NCBI GenBank assembly: GCA_900638155.1
Contig: LR134495.1
Coordinates: 62,001 to 126,000, forward strand
Reading direction: 5' to 3'
DNA: 64,000 bases
Origin: Mannheimia haemolytica
GTDB lineage: Bacteria > Pseudomonadota > Gammaproteobacteria > Enterobacterales > Pasteurellaceae
Below the pieces are notes generated by a model. It was not told where the DNA came from, made no database searches, and saw nothing but the letters and a program-made list of their open reading frames with translations. The position numbers were made by a program, and so were the translations under genes. Of this stretch, positions 10,559-20,919 are shown piece after piece. The stretch's first letter is position 1. Each line of letters begins with the position of its first letter.

Positions 10559-11064
10559 TGTCACTTTCTTTGCTTCGCCAAAGAAAGTAACCAAAGAAAG
10601 GCGACCCTACTTCACCGCTATCTTCGCTTGGTTTGAATTTGCTTAACGAAAAAATTCCAAACTCGCAGCTTTGCTGCTCAAACAAGGAATTTTTCCTACA
10701 AATTCAAAGTCGCTCAGGCGGTTCAGAAGGGGACCCGGCAGAGCATCATTTTGCAAAATTTTTCAAAAAAATCACCGCTTGTATGGTCGGATCGGGTTCC
10801 CTTCTGAGTTGCCCGAACGACTTGAAATTTTTAGGAAAATAACCCGAGCGAGAGCGAAGCGAACATCAGGGTTATTTTTCGTTAAGAAAATTTCAACCAA
10901 GTGAGGACAAACGCTTTAGCGTTTGAGCGTTGGCTTCGCCAACGACCCCGAAGGGGCGAGCAAGTAAGCTATGCGAACTTGCGAGTAGTGCAACGAAGCA
11001 GGGTGTGCTTTCTTTTGGTTACTTTTCTTTGCACAAGCAAAGAAAAGTGACAGTGACAGTGACA
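10559..11064. repeat. Long imperfect palindrome (P-family copy 1) between murE and murF
   Basis: This stretch has no credible gene. It is one large inverted repeat: the left arm (10559-10738) pairs with the right arm (10790-11052). Matching landmarks are TGTCACTTTCTTTG at the left end against CAAAGAAAAGTGACA at the right end, GTAACCAAAGAAAG against CTTTCTTTTGGTTAC, CTTAACGAAAAA against TTTTTCGTTAAG, and TTCAGAAGGGGACCC against GGGTTCCCTTCTGAG. The centre carries an uptake signal (ACCGCTTGT, about 10773). A hairpin-chain element (H1, 10907-10986) sits in the right arm only. The right end carries GTGACA three times in tandem (11047-11064). Confidence 0.85.
10907..10986 (+). repeat. Hairpin-chain repeat H1, nested in palindrome P1
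   Basis: Three consecutive short hairpins: CAAACGC-ttta-GCGTTTG, then GTTGGC-ttc-GCCAAC, then CCCC-gaa-GGGG, followed by GCGAGCAAG paired with CTTGCGAG. It is absent from the left arm of P1 and from the matching place in P2, so it looks inserted. Copies with other arm sequences: 13841-13900, 44422-44479, 49116-49195, 55322-55384. Confidence 0.75.
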
Positions 11065-11110
11065 AATACAAAATGCTCGTAATTAATTTTATAAAGAAAA
11101 ATATAAATCA

Positions 11111-12505
11111 ATGATAAAACTAACCACCCAACAAATCGCTGAAATCCTAAATGCCAAATTGATTGGCAATGGCGAAACTGTGGTAGAAACCACCAGCACC
11201 GACACCCGACAAGCGGTTGAAAACGGCTTATTTTTTGCATTAAAGGGCGAGAACTTTGATGCTCATCACTATCTTCAAAATGCAGTCGCACAAGGTTGTG
11301 TGGCAGTTGTGGTTGAGCGTGAGTGTGAAATTGATGTACCACAACTTGTGGTGGCAGATACCCGTTTGGCATTGGGGGAATTGGCGAAGTGGTTAAAAGC
11401 CACGTTGAACCCGAAAACGGTGGCGATGACAGGTTCTTCCGGTAAAACAACCGTCAAAGAAATGACTGCAAAAATCCTGCAAAAAATGACCGCTTGTGAA
11501 CAGGAAGTGCTTTATACTTTTGGTAACTTAAACAATGACTTAGGTGTACCGATGACCTTGCTTCGCTTAACCGAACAGCATAAATATGCAGTAATTGAGC
11601 TGGGGGCAAATCATATCGGTGAAATTGCTTATACCACCGCTATCGCCCAGCCTGATGCCTGTTTGGTAAATAATGTGGCTGCGGCACATTTAGAGGGTTT
11701 TGGTTCATTAGAAGGTGTAGCTCAAGCCAAAGGCGAAATTTATCGTGGTCTGAAAGAGAATGGCAAAGCGATTGTCAATTTAGCGTTTTATTATCCGCAA
11801 TGGCAAAAAGAGATTGGTTCACGAGAAATGCAATCTTTCTCTTATATCGGTTCAGATTCGGATTCTTACGCTGATTACTGGGCGGAAGATGTCGAGCTAC
11901 ATTTAAGCGGTTCACTCTTTACGCTACATACGCCACAGGGCGAAATTGCCATTGAACTACCTTATTTGGGAAAACATAACGTGAGCAATGCCTTAGCAGC
12001 GACTTCATTGGCGATGTCTGTCGGTGCGACGTTAGAGGCAGTCAAAGCAGGGCTTGAGCAACGTTCAATGGTAAAAGGGCGTTTATATCCAGTGCAAATT
12101 AACGACCACTGCTTGTTTATTGATGACACCTACAATGCTAATGTAGATTCAATGAAATCGGCGATTTCTGTTTTAGAAAATTATCCGGCTTACCGTATTT
12201 TTACGGTGGGCGATATGGCGGAATTGGGCGAAGAAAGTGGCAAATGCCACCAAGAAGTAGCTGATTTTGCCCAAAATGCAGCGTTAGATTTAATAGTGAG
12301 TTTCGGTAAAGAGAGTGCGGTAATCAGCCAACAGGCAGCACATCATTTTACCGATAAACAGCAAATGGTTGATTTCCTACTGCCGATTATTTTGCAAAAA
12401 ATCGAACAAAAACAACCGCTTGTATTATTAGCAAAAGGCTCTCGTAGCCAGAAAATGGAAACGGTGATTTCCGAATTGTGTAAACCATTTAACCTAAATT
12501 TCTAA
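11111..12505 (+). CDS. murF: UDP-MurNAc-tripeptide-D-Ala-D-Ala ligase MurF
   Basis: Adds D-Ala-D-Ala to UDP-MurNAc-tripeptide, the last cytoplasmic Mur ligase step. The 464-residue protein has the N-terminal TSTDTRQAVENGLFFALKG, the ATP-binding loop AMTGSSGKTTVKEM near 105 and the conserved ELGANHIGEI and DTYNANVDSMKSAI. The upstream P1 repeat means murF can no longer be coupled to murE translation. The spacing to mraY is 20 bases. Confidence 0.97.
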   Translation: MIKLTTQQIAEILNAKLIGNGETVVETTSTDTRQAVENGLFFALKGENFDAHHYLQNAVAQGCVAVVVERECEIDVPQLVVADTRLALGELAKWLKATLNPKTVAMTGSSGKTTVKEMTAKILQKMTACEQEVLYTFGNLNNDLGVPMTLLRLTEQHKYAVIELGANHIGEIAYTTAIAQPDACLVNNVAAAHLEGFGSLEGVAQAKGEIYRGLKENGKAIVNLAFYYPQWQKEIGSREMQSFSYIGSDSDSYADYWAEDVELHLSGSLFTLHTPQGEIAIELPYLGKHNVSNALAATSLAMSVGATLEAVKAGLEQRSMVKGRLYPVQINDHCLFIDDTYNANVDSMKSAISVLENYPAYRIFTVGDMAELGEESGKCHQEVADFAQNAALDLIVSFGKESAVISQQAAHHFTDKQQMVDFLLPIILQKIEQKQPLVLLAKGSRSQKMETVISELCKPFNLNF

Positions 12506-12525
12506 TTATTTTTAAGGACTAAGCA

Positions 12526-13608
12526 ATGTTAGTTTGGCTTGCAGAACTATTGGTTCAATATAACACAGCGTTTAACGTTGTTTCTTATATTACTTTCCGT
12601 GCCATTATGGCGTTATTAACTGCAATGGGGATCGGGCTTTGGATCGGGCCGAAAGTGATCCGCCGTTTGCAGATCTTAAAATTCGGTCAGGAAGTGCGTA
12701 ATGACGGGCCGGAAAGCCATTTCAAAAAACGTGGTACGCCAACAATGGGCGGTGTGATGATTCTCGCAGCAATTGGCGTGAGTGCGTTACTTTGGGCGGA
12801 TCTGCGTAATTCCTATGTTTGGTTCACGCTATTTGTGCTATTTGGCTACGGTGCAGTAGGTTTTGTGGATGATTATCGCAAAATTGCCCGCAAAAATACC
12901 GATGGTTTGATTGCTCGTTGGAAATATTTTTGGTTATCTGCCATTGCATTAGTGGCGGTGTTTGGTATGTATGCAGTGGGGAAAGATACCGCAGCAACTC
13001 AGTTAGTAGTGCCGTTTTTTAAAGACGTGATGCCACAGCTTGGTTTATTTTACATTGTGTTAGCCTATTTCGTGATTGTCGGCACCAGTAATGCAGTAAA
13101 CCTAACCGATGGTTTAGACGGGCTTGCGATTGTACCAACCATTATGGTGGCATCTGCCTTTGCGTTAATTGCGTGGGCAACCGGTAACTTTAATTTCGCA
13201 CAATATTTACACATTCCTTTTATTCCAAATGCAGGCGAATTGGTAATTTTATGTACAGCCATTGTGGGAGCAGGTTTAGGGTTCTTATGGTATAACACTT
13301 ACCCTGCACAGGTGTTTATGGGCGATGTCGGCTCACTTTCGCTCGGCGGTGCATTAGGTGTGATTGCAGTATTAGTTCGCCAAGAATTATTATTGGTGGT
13401 AATGGGGGGAGTGTTTGTAGTTGAAGCTCTCTCGGTGATTTTACAAGTGGGTTCATACAAATTACGCCAAAAACGCATTTTCCGAATGGCACCAATTCAC
13501 CACCATTTTGAGCTCAAAGGCTGGCCTGAACCACGCGTTATCGTGCGTTTCTGGATTATCACACTCATGCTAGTGTTAGTCGGCTTAGTAACATTGAAAT
13601 TACGTTAA
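12526..13608 (+). CDS. mraY: Phospho-MurNAc-pentapeptide transferase MraY
   Basis: Integral membrane enzyme that transfers phospho-MurNAc-pentapeptide to undecaprenyl phosphate to form lipid I. The 360-residue protein has about ten membrane segments and the family motifs [19 protein letters not shown] (catalytic Asp pair), [10 protein letters not shown] near 192, and [13 protein letters not shown] near the C-terminus. AAGGACT precedes the ATG. It is separated from murD by 337 bases holding repeat P2. Confidence 0.97.
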   Translation: MLVWLAELLVQYNTAFNVVSYITFRAIMALLTAMGIGLWIGPKVIRRLQILKFGQEVRNDGPESHFKKRGTPTMGGVMILAAIGVSALLWADLRNSYVWFTLFVLFGYGAVGFVDDYRKIARKNTDGLIARWKYFWLSAIALVAVFGMYAVGKDTAATQLVVPFFKDVMPQLGLFYIVLAYFVIVGTSNAVNLTDGLDGLAIVPTIMVASAFALIAWATGNFNFAQYLHIPFIPNAGELVILCTAIVGAGLGFLWYNTYPAQVFMGDVGSLSLGGALGVIAVLVRQELLLVVMGGVFVVEALSVILQVGSYKLRQKRIFRMAPIHHHFELKGWPEPRVIVRFWIITLMLVLVGLVTLKLR

Positions 13609-13683
13609 TTGATTGAATAAGGTGCATTTAGATAATGTGCCTTATGTTATTTTTAAATTACAGAAGAAATGAATGGAATAGAA

Positions 13684-13926
13684 GATCGGGTTCCCTTCTG
13701 AGTTGCTCGAACGATTTGAAATTTTTAGGAAAATAACCCGAAAGAGAGCGAAGCGAACATCAGGGGTATTTTTCGTTAAGAAAATTTCAACCAAGTGAGG
13801 CTGGCAACGAGGCAGGGTGTGCTTTCTTTTGGTTACTTTTACTCACTTCGCTCGCCTAATCGGCTGTTGCCTTCGGCAACATTCAAACGCAAGCGTTTGT
13901 CTTTGCACAAGCAAAGAAAAGTGACA
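13684..13926. repeat. P-family repeat copy 2 (right arm only) between mraY and murD
   Basis: The 337-base gap between mraY and murD holds no credible gene. From GATCGGGTTCCCTTCTGAG to GCAAAGAAAAGTGACA it matches the right arm of P1 (10790-11052) at high identity, but there is no left arm. In P1 an H element sits after AAGTGAGG; here that place is uninterrupted (AAGTGAGGCTGGCAACGAGG). Instead an H element (H2) lies further on, after GGTTACTTTT and in the opposite orientation. Confidence 0.85.
13841..13900 (-). repeat. Hairpin-chain repeat H2, nested in P2
   Basis: Read on the minus strand: ACAAACGC-tt-GCGTTTG, then GTTGCC-gaa-GGCAAC, then GCC-gatta-GGC, then GAGCGAAGTGAGT. The order and end motifs (ACAAAYGC start, GAGT end) match H1 but the hairpin arms differ. 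It interrupts the P sequence between TTACTTTT and CTTTGCACAAGC, which are contiguous in P1. Confidence 0.75.
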
Positions 13927-13945
13927 TAAATTTAGAGAATAAAGT

Positions 13946-15247
13946 ATGCAAAAACAATACGAAAACAAAACCGTTACTATTATCGGCTTAGGCACAACAG
14001 GGCTATCTTGTGTGGATTTCTTTAAGAAAAAAAATGCCAATATCCAAGTGATTGACACCCGAGCAAACCCTGCCGGAGCGGATAAATTAGACGCAACGAT
14101 TCCGTTGCATACTGGTGGGCTAAATAGTGAATGGTTGCTGAAATCTGATCTTATTGTAATTAGCCCGGGCTTAGCCGTTGCGACACCTGAAATTCAGCAA
14201 GCTATTCAAGCAGGTGTTGAAGTGGTCGGTGATGTTGAACTGTTTTGTCGTGAGGCAAAAGCCCCGATTATTGCGATCACCGGTTCAAACGGCAAAAGTA
14301 CCGTAACGACTTTAACCACCGAAATGGCAAAGCAAGCGGGGATTAAAGTGGGAATGGGCGGTAACATCGGTGTGCCGGTATTAAGTTTGCTGGAAGGCAA
14401 TTATGAACTTTTTGTGCTTGAGTTATCCAGTTTCCAGCTTGAGACCACTTATTCACTGAAAGCAAAAGCTGCTACCATTTTAAATATTAGCGAAGATCAT
14501 ATGGATCGCTACGATTCGATTGCCGACTACCGCCAAGCTAAATTGCGGATTTACGATAACGCGGAAAATATCATCGTAAACGGTGAAGATGCTCAAACTT
14601 ACCCGATACAAGCGGTCAAAAAAGTGATTCGTTTTGCAGAACAAAATGCGGAATATAGCTTACGCAATCAAATGCTTTATTCAGGTGATGATGCGATTAT
14701 CCAGACCAAACAGATGCTGATTAGCGGTCGTCATAATGAAATGAATGCGTTAGCAGCAATGGCATTGGCAGAGGCGGCGAATGTTCCGCGTGAAGGTATT
14801 GTAAAAGCATTACAAATTTATGGCGGTTTACCACACCGTTTCCAAGCAGTGGCAACTAACGATGGTGTACGTTGGGTAAATGATTCCAAAGCCACCAATG
14901 TGGGCAGCACAGTTGCAGCTCTAAACGGCTTGAATGTTGCCGGTACACTTTATTTACTTTTAGGTGGAGACGGCAAGGCTGCTGATTTTTCCGAACTCAA
15001 ACCATTAATTAATAAGCCAAATATTGTCTGCTATTGTTTCGGGCAAGATGGAGCGGCATTGGCAGAATTAAGTGAACAAAGTGTGTTGGTTGAAACGATG
15101 CAAAAAGCGGTTGAAGCAATCCGCTCACAACTGAAAAAAGGCGATATGGTACTGCTTTCTCCGGCTTGTGCCAGTTTAGATCAGTTTAAAAATTTTGAGC
15201 AACGTGGTGAGATATTTATGGCATTAGCACAAGGACAGCACGCATAA
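13946..15247 (+). CDS. murD: UDP-MurNAc-L-alanine:D-glutamate ligase MurD
   Basis: Adds D-Glu to UDP-MurNAc-L-Ala. The 433-residue protein has an N-terminal Rossmann-like domain (VTIIGLGTTGLSCVDFF), the ATP loop AITGSNGKSTVTTL near 110, the ELSSFQLETTYSL motif, NISEDHMDRYDS, and a C-terminal domain ending in LSPACASLDQFKNFEQRG. Its stop overlaps the ftsW start by one base (TAATG), so the two are translationally coupled. It contains an in-frame uptake signal near 14607. Confidence 0.97.
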   Translation: MQKQYENKTVTIIGLGTTGLSCVDFFKKKNANIQVIDTRANPAGADKLDATIPLHTGGLNSEWLLKSDLIVISPGLAVATPEIQQAIQAGVEVVGDVELFCREAKAPIIAITGSNGKSTVTTLTTEMAKQAGIKVGMGGNIGVPVLSLLEGNYELFVLELSSFQLETTYSLKAKAATILNISEDHMDRYDSIADYRQAKLRIYDNAENIIVNGEDAQTYPIQAVKKVIRFAEQNAEYSLRNQMLYSGDDAIIQTKQMLISGRHNEMNALAAMALAEAANVPREGIVKALQIYGGLPHRFQAVATNDGVRWVNDSKATNVGSTVAALNGLNVAGTLYLLLGGDGKAADFSELKPLINKPNIVCYCFGQDGAALAELSEQSVLVETMQKAVEAIRSQLKKGDMVLLSPACASLDQFKNFEQRGEIFMALAQGQHA

Positions 15248-16425
15248 TGTTAGAAAGAATTAAGTCGGAATGGGATAAATGGGTCAGATTAACCCCTTCT
15301 AATTCACTTTATGATAGAACTCTGATTTGGTTGTTTTTAGGCCTGCTGATTATTGGTTTTGTGATGGTAACATCTGCTTCACTCCCAGTTAGCACAAGGT
15401 TGAATAACGATCCATTTTATTTTGCGATTCGAGATGGGCTGTATATTATTGCTTCAATTATCTTTTGTTATGTTTTTGTACAAATCCCAATTGAAAAATG
15501 GGAAAAGCATAACTTGGCACTGTTTTTTATTTCAATCGGTTTTTTAATCGCCGTACTCATTTTTGGTCGCTCAATTAATGGTGCAGTGCGTTGGATTCCG
15601 TTGGGTATTCTCAACTTTCAGCCGGCAGAATTAGCGAAATTGGCGGTAATTTGCTATTTTGCCAGTTTCTATGTGCGCAAATATGATGAAATTCGTAAGG
15701 AAAAAGCCAGTTTCTGGCGACCGGCAGTGATTTTATTCTTATTCGGCTTCTTGCTGATTTTGCAGCCGGATTTAGGCAGTACCTTTGTGTTATTTGTCCT
15801 TACTTTCTCAATGTTGTTTATTGTAGGGGCGAAAATTATGCAATTTATGTTCTTAGGTGTTGTTGGAGCGGTGCTATTTGCTGTACTTATTTTAACCTCT
15901 GAATACCGTTTAAAACGTGTTACCTCCTTTATGGATCCGTTTGCTGATGCTTATGGAGATGGATTCCAATTATCTAATTCTCAAATGGCATTTGGACAAG
16001 GTGAATTTTGGGGGCAAGGCTTAGGTAATTCGGTACAAAAGCTAGAATATTTACCTGAAGCCCATACTGACTTTGTAATGGCGGTTATTGGTGAAGAATT
16101 TGGTTTCTTTGGTATTGCTTGCATCGTACTTTTACTGATTCTATTAACGGTGAGAGCATTAAAAATCAGCAAAGAATCTTTGGTGTTGGAAGAGCGTTTT
16201 AAAGGCTATATGGCATTTGGGATTGCGATTTGGGTGTTCCTACAAGGCTTCGTAAACTTAGGAGTAGCATCAGGTTTGCTGCCAACTAAGGGTTTAACCT
16301 TCCCATTAGTGAGTTATGGCGGTTCGAGTTTGGTAATTATGTCGATTGCGATTGCGGTCTTGCTTCGAATTGACCACGAAAACCGTGCCGAGCGAATCGG
16401 GCACGCAAAAATTAAAACCATCTAG
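15247..16425 (+). CDS. ftsW: Septal peptidoglycan glycosyltransferase FtsW
   Basis: SEDS-family polytopic membrane protein that polymerises lipid II at the septum together with FtsI. The 392-residue protein has about ten membrane segments and the SEDS signatures GRSINGAVRWIPLG, FQPAELAKLA (with the family's conserved Glu), AHTDFVMAVIGEEFGF and LTFPLVSYGGSSL. The ATG overlaps the murD stop. An inverted pair of uptake signals follows the stop. Confidence 0.96.
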   Translation: MLERIKSEWDKWVRLTPSNSLYDRTLIWLFLGLLIIGFVMVTSASLPVSTRLNNDPFYFAIRDGLYIIASIIFCYVFVQIPIEKWEKHNLALFFISIGFLIAVLIFGRSINGAVRWIPLGILNFQPAELAKLAVICYFASFYVRKYDEIRKEKASFWRPAVILFLFGFLLILQPDLGSTFVLFVLTFSMLFIVGAKIMQFMFLGVVGAVLFAVLILTSEYRLKRVTSFMDPFADAYGDGFQLSNSQMAFGQGEFWGQGLGNSVQKLEYLPEAHTDFVMAVIGEEFGFFGIACIVLLLILLTVRALKISKESLVLEERFKGYMAFGIAIWVFLQGFVNLGVASGLLPTKGLTFPLVSYGGSSLVIMSIAIAVLLRIDHENRAERIGHAKIKTI

Positions 16426-16427
16426 CC

Positions 16428-16481
16428 GAGCGGTCTGCAACGTTACAATTTGCAAATTTTTACAAAAATGAGACCGCTTGT
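16428..16481. terminator. Inverted uptake-signal pair after ftsW
   Basis: GAGCGGTCT and AGACCGCTT, with TGCAAATTTT / AAAATG in between, form a hairpin. Paired uptake signals often act as terminators in Pasteurellaceae. Inside the dcw operon it can only be partial, unless murG has its own promoter downstream. Confidence 0.5.
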
Positions 16482-16545
16482 ATTAGCTGGAAAGCATAAA
16501 AATTCAGTAAAATAACACCTTTGTTGAGATGAAAAAGAGTTAAAT

Positions 16546-17601
16546 ATGACAAAAAAATTATTAGTGATGGCAGGCGGAACTGGCGGTCACGTTTTCCCTG
16601 CAATCGCAGTGGCTCGAGAATTACAAAAACAAGGCTGGCAAATTCGCTGGCTAGGAACGAAAGACCGAATGGAGGCTACCCTTGTGCCGAAACACGGCAT
16701 TGAGATTGATTTTATTGAAATCTCAGGCTTGCGGGGCAAAGGCGTTGCTGCATTATTGAAAGCACCGTTTGCTATTTTTAAAGCGGTAATGCAGGCCCGT
16801 AAAATTATTAAAAATTATCAGCCTGATGCGGTGTTGGGAATGGGTGGTTATGTGTCCGGCCCGGGTGGCATTGCCGCTAAATTATGTGGCGTACCGGTGA
16901 TTTTACACGAGCAAAACGCCGTTGCCGGCTTAACCAATGTGTGGCTATCTAAAATTGCCCGTAAAGTGCTACAGGCTTTCCCGACTGCTTTTAAAGAGGC
17001 TGAAGTGGTAGGTAATCCTGTGCGTGAAGATTTATCTGCTCTTCCGTTACCGAATGAACGTTTCGCCGAACGAGGCTACCCGATTAACATTTTAGTAATG
17101 GGTGGCAGCCAAGGGGCAAGAGTGATTAACCAAACCGTGCCTGAAGTGGCAAAAGTGTTAGGAAATAATGTATTTATCAGCCATCAAGTCGGTAAAGGTA
17201 ATTTAGCCGGTATCGAAGAAGTCTATCAACAAACCGGCAATGGGATTGCTTCCGAGTTTATTGATGATATGAAAGCGGCCTATGAGTGGGCGGATTTGGT
17301 GATTTGCCGCTCCGGTGCATTAACGGTGTGTGAAATTGCCGCCGTAGGCTTGCCGGCTGTGTTTGTGCCGTTCCAACATAAAGACAGACAACAATTTTTA
17401 AACGCTCACTATTTGGCGGAAGATGGTGCTGCGGTGATTATTGAGCAAAGTGATTTTACGCCAGAGGCTTTACTAAAAACGTTAGAGCCGTTAATTGCTA
17501 ATCGCCAACTCTTATTGGATATGGCGATGCGAGCCAGAGCAAAATCCACCCCAACGGCAGCAAAACGAGTGGCGGAAGTGATTATTCAAGAAGCGAATTA
17601 A
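16546..17601 (+). CDS. murG: N-acetylglucosaminyltransferase MurG
   Basis: Peripheral membrane GT28 enzyme that converts lipid I to lipid II using UDP-GlcNAc. The 351-residue protein has the N-terminal glycine-rich [16 protein letters not shown], the second donor-site loop [24 protein letters not shown], and the sugar-nucleotide motif [18 protein letters not shown]. It is flanked on both sides by inverted uptake-signal pairs, so the gene lies between two possible partial terminators. Confidence 0.97.
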   Translation: MTKKLLVMAGGTGGHVFPAIAVARELQKQGWQIRWLGTKDRMEATLVPKHGIEIDFIEISGLRGKGVAALLKAPFAIFKAVMQARKIIKNYQPDAVLGMGGYVSGPGGIAAKLCGVPVILHEQNAVAGLTNVWLSKIARKVLQAFPTAFKEAEVVGNPVREDLSALPLPNERFAERGYPINILVMGGSQGARVINQTVPEVAKVLGNNVFISHQVGKGNLAGIEEVYQQTGNGIASEFIDDMKAAYEWADLVICRSGALTVCEIAAVGLPAVFVPFQHKDRQQFLNAHYLAEDGAAVIIEQSDFTPEALLKTLEPLIANRQLLLDMAMRARAKSTPTAAKRVAEVIIQEAN

Positions 17602-17607
17602 CTTACT

Positions 17608-17653
17608 ACAAGCGGTCATTTTTGGTAAAAATTTTGCAAAATTTAACCGCTTG
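17608..17653. terminator. Inverted uptake-signal pair between murG and murC
   Basis: ACAAGCGGT and ACCGCTTGC lie about 30 bases apart with AT-rich sequence that is also partly complementary (AAAATTTTGCAAAATTT). It can fold as a hairpin, but the lack of a downstream T tract makes termination uncertain. Confidence 0.45.
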
Positions 17654-17677
17654 CGAATAGATAGAAAAGGACAATAG

Positions 17678-19105
17678 ATGAAAAATTTCCAAGATAAAGT
17701 CAAAAAATTAGTGCCTGAAATGCGTCGTGTCAGCCAAATCCATTTTATCGGGATTGGCGGAGCCGGTATGAGCGGTATTGCGGAAGTGTTATTAAATGAG
17801 GGATACCAAATTTCAGGCTCGGATATTGCAGACGGTGCGGTTACACAGCGTTTATCTTCAGCCGGGGCAAAAGTCTTTATCGGACACCAAGCAGAAAATA
17901 TTGCTGGGGCGAGTGTGGTGGTGGTTTCTACTGCGATTGATGAAACCAACCCTGAAATTATTGCCGCTCGAGAAGCTCGAATTCCGGTGATTCGCCGAGC
18001 GGAAATGCTTGCCGAAATTATGCGTTTTCGCCACGGCATTGCGATTGCCGGCACACACGGTAAAACCACTACAACCGCAATGATTTCAATGATCTACACC
18101 GAAGCAAAATTAGATCCGACTTTCGTGAATGGCGGTTTGGTCAAATCTGCCGGCAAAAACGCCCATTTGGGGGCAAGTCGTTATTTAATTGCCGAAGCCG
18201 ATGAAAGTGATGCTTCTTTCTTACACTTGCAGCCAATGGTGTCGGTAGTAACCAACATTGAGCCTGACCATATGGATACCTATGGTGGCGATTTCGAGAA
18301 AATGAAAGAGACTTACGTACGATTTTTGCGTAACTTACCTTTCTACGGCTTAGCGGTAATGTGTGCCGATGATGAAACGGTAATGGAAATTGCTCCTCGT
18401 GTCGGCAGACAAGTGATTACCTATGGCTTTAGCGAAAATGCGGATTACCGAATTGAAGATTACCAGCAAACCGGCTTCCAAGGGCATTACACCGTAGTTT
18501 GCCCAAGCGGTGAACGAATTGATGTGCTGTTGAACGTGCCAGGTATGCACAATGCCTTAAATGCAACCGCTGCGTTAGCGGTGGCAAAAGAAGAAGGGAT
18601 TGGTAATGAGGCGATTTTAGCTGCTTTAGCTGATTTCCAAGGAGCTGGTCGTCGTTTTGACCAATTAGGTTCATTCATTCGCCCGAACGGCAAAATTATG
18701 TTAGTTGATGACTACGGTCACCACCCAACAGAGGTTGATGTAACCATTCAAGCTGCCCGCTCAGGTTGGGAAAGCAAACGTGTGGTGATGATTTTCCAAC
18801 CGCACCGCTATTCGCGTACCCGTGATTTATTCGATGAATTTGTGCAAGTGCTGTCTAAAGTCGATGCCCTGATTTTATTAGATGTGTACGCTGCCGGCGA
18901 AGTACCGATTGTGGGAGCCGACAGTAAAGCCTTAGCCCGTTCGATCCGTAATTTAGGTAAAGTTGATCCGATTTTGGTGTCAGATACCGATCAACTTGGT
19001 GAGGTATTAGATCAAATTATTCAAGACGGTGATTTAATTTTGGCACAGGGTGCAGGCAGTGTAAGCCGTATTTCTCGTGGCTTGGCTGAGAGCTGGAAAA
19101 ATTAA
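17678..19105 (+). CDS. murC: UDP-N-acetylmuramate:L-alanine ligase MurC
   Basis: First amino-acid ligase of the stem peptide. The 475-residue protein has the N-terminal [17 protein letters not shown], the ATP loop [14 protein letters not shown] near 125, [25 protein letters not shown], and the C-terminal [15 protein letters not shown] and [19 protein letters not shown] precedes the ATG. Length and motifs are standard. Confidence 0.97.
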   Translation: MKNFQDKVKKLVPEMRRVSQIHFIGIGGAGMSGIAEVLLNEGYQISGSDIADGAVTQRLSSAGAKVFIGHQAENIAGASVVVVSTAIDETNPEIIAAREARIPVIRRAEMLAEIMRFRHGIAIAGTHGKTTTTAMISMIYTEAKLDPTFVNGGLVKSAGKNAHLGASRYLIAEADESDASFLHLQPMVSVVTNIEPDHMDTYGGDFEKMKETYVRFLRNLPFYGLAVMCADDETVMEIAPRVGRQVITYGFSENADYRIEDYQQTGFQGHYTVVCPSGERIDVLLNVPGMHNALNATAALAVAKEEGIGNEAILAALADFQGAGRRFDQLGSFIRPNGKIMLVDDYGHHPTEVDVTIQAARSGWESKRVVMIFQPHRYSRTRDLFDEFVQVLSKVDALILLDVYAAGEVPIVGADSKALARSIRNLGKVDPILVSDTDQLGEVLDQIIQDGDLILAQGAGSVSRISRGLAESWKN

Positions 19106-19108
19106 ATA

Positions 19109-19162
19109 CTCTCTCCCCTTGCGGGAGAGAGACCGAAAAATACTTCGTTCAGAAGTATTTTT
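19109..19162. repeat. Two short hairpins between murC and ddl
   Basis: CTCTCTCCC-cttgc-GGGAGAGAG (19109-19131) is followed by AAAAATACTT-cgttc-AGAAGTATTTTT (19136-19162), and the outer AGAGAGGG at 19163-19172 can also pair with the first arm. A compact structured spacer before the ddl ribosome-binding site (AAAGGATTTCAA). Confidence 0.55.
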
Positions 19163-19194
19163 CAGAGAGAGGGTATATATTTAAAGGATTTCAA

Positions 19195-20106
19195 ATGAGC
19201 ATTAAAAATGAAAAAATTGCCGTGCTATTCGGCGGTGTTTCGCAAGAGCGTGAAGTTTCACTGAATTCAGGTGCAGCGGTAACAGCTGCATTAAAAAGTT
19301 TAGGCTATAACGTGGAAGGTATTGATACTAAAGAGTTCCCGATTGAAAAATTAAAAGAAAAAGGGATTCAGCGCGTGTTCAATATTTTACACGGTGGTAT
19401 TGGCGAAAATGGTGTACTGCAAGGTGCGTTAGAACAAATGGGTATTCCTTACACCGGTTGTGGCGTAATGGCATCAGCAGTGACGCTAGATAAATTCCGG
19501 ACTAAATTATTATGGAATGCAGTAGGTTTACCAACAGCGGATATGGTGGTGGTTCAGCGTGGACAAGCGGTCGATTTTGACCAAATTATTGCAAAATTAG
19601 GCTTGCCGGTATTTGTGAAGCCTTCGTGTGAAGGCTCAAGTGTGGGTGTATTCAAAGTAAAAACCAAAGAAGAATTGGCACCGGCAATTCACGAGGCATT
19701 AAAGTTTGATTCCATTGTGTTGGTGGAAGAATTTTTAGCCGGTAATGAATATTCTGTACCGGTATTAGACGGACAAGTTCTACCGGCGGTACAAGTAATT
19801 CCGGACGGCGAATTTTATGACTACCACGCAAAATATGTGTCGGATAACACCCAATATGTAGTACCGGCATTAAATGACGAACGCCAAGCAGAGGTCGCCA
19901 AATTAGTGAAAGCGGCTTACGATGTGGTTGGCTGTCGAGGTTGGAGCCGTATTGATGTGATGGAAGATGGCGAAGGAAAATTCCGCTTGGTTGAAGTAAA
20001 TACCAACCCAGGAATGACCAGTCACAGTATTTTCCCAAAATCGGCAGCAACAGTTGGTATTTCCTTTGAAAAATTAGTTGAACTCGTATTGGAGTTAAGT
20101 GCTTAA
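19195..20106 (+). CDS. ddl: D-alanine:D-alanine ligase
   Basis: ATP-grasp enzyme that makes the D-Ala-D-Ala used by MurF. The 303-residue protein has [17 protein letters not shown] at the N-terminus, the [15 protein letters not shown] loop, [14 protein letters not shown] (ATP-grasp) and the metal-binding [13 protein letters not shown]. Length and position match the DdlB type found in dcw clusters. The stop overlaps the ftsQ start (TTAATGG), so translation of the two is coupled. An in-frame uptake signal is at about 19564. Confidence 0.96.
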   Translation: MSIKNEKIAVLFGGVSQEREVSLNSGAAVTAALKSLGYNVEGIDTKEFPIEKLKEKGIQRVFNILHGGIGENGVLQGALEQMGIPYTGCGVMASAVTLDKFRTKLLWNAVGLPTADMVVVQRGQAVDFDQIIAKLGLPVFVKPSCEGSSVGVFKVKTKEELAPAIHEALKFDSIVLVEEFLAGNEYSVPVLDGQVLPAVQVIPDGEFYDYHAKYVSDNTQYVVPALNDERQAEVAKLVKAAYDVVGCRGWSRIDVMEDGEGKFRLVEVNTNPGMTSHSIFPKSAATVGISFEKLVELVLELSA

Positions 20107-20897
20107 TGGGCATCTTCCGCAAGAAGAACAGCACAAATGTGCGTTTGAATGTTCTTAATCCAAAAACACCTGTTTCTCCACGTAAATGGCTAGTATTCAT
20201 TAAGCCATTAATTGTGTTATTATGTACACTATTTATATTCGGTGTGTATAGTAATTGGCAAAATATACTCGAAAGTTGGGATAAAACACCAATTCGCGCT
20301 TATGCATTAACACATAAAACACAATTTACAACAAATGCAGATATTCGTGAAACTTTGTCTAAAGAACCTGCTCTAAAAGGATATTTCGGACAAAATATTC
20401 AAGAGGTCAAAGATAAGCTTTTATCGATACCTTGGGTTAAAGATGTGGCTGTTCGTAAACTTTATCCCGACCGATTAAGTATTACTTTGCTAGAACATAA
20501 ACCCGTTGCAATTTGGAATGATACTAACTTTGTCTCAGAACAAGGAACCGTCTTTAGTTTACCGAAAGACAGAATCGATAAAAATGGACTTCCATTACTC
20601 TATGGTCCAGATACGGAAGGAAAAAGTGTATTAGAGGCATGGAATAAAATCCGAGCTGATCTAAATGCCCGCAAATTGGATTTAACCTCCGTTTCTGTAG
20701 ACAATCGAGGTTCTTGGACAATTAGGCTTTCTAATCAAGTAGAATTAAGATTAGGAAGAGGGGAATGGACTCCTAAAATTGATCGTTTTGTAACAATCTT
20801 TCCTGAAATTCATATACCTGAAGGCAATAGATTAGCTTATGTTGATTTACGTTATCCACATGGCGCGGCGGTTGGATTTAGTCCTATAAAAAATTAA
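20106..20897 (+). CDS. ftsQ: Cell division protein FtsQ
   Basis: Bitopic divisome scaffold of the FtsQLB complex. The 263-residue protein has a cytoplasmic Arg/Lys-rich N-terminus, a transmembrane segment at about 36-54 ([16 protein letters not shown]), a POTRA domain ([45 protein letters not shown]) and the C-terminal beta domain. Its DNA is visibly more AT-rich than that of the mur genes upstream, a shift that continues through ftsA-ftsZ-lpxC. Confidence 0.93.
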   Translation: MGIFRKKNSTNVRLNVLNPKTPVSPRKWLVFIKPLIVLLCTLFIFGVYSNWQNILESWDKTPIRAYALTHKTQFTTNADIRETLSKEPALKGYFGQNIQEVKDKLLSIPWVKDVAVRKLYPDRLSITLLEHKPVAIWNDTNFVSEQGTVFSLPKDRIDKNGLPLLYGPDTEGKSVLEAWNKIRADLNARKLDLTSVSVDNRGSWTIRLSNQVELRLGRGEWTPKIDRFVTIFPEIHIPEGNRLAYVDLRYPHGAAVGFSPIKN

Positions 20898-20919
20898 ACT
20901 CAGTGAACACAAAAACATT

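Noticed and set aside
10497..10904. Short reading frames inside the P1 palindrome
   Set aside because: They run through inverted-repeat arms, lack ribosome-binding sites and are not kept in the second P copy.
17512..18069. 185-residue minus-strand frame opposite murG-murC
   Set aside because: It is the shadow of two certain genes and crosses their boundary.
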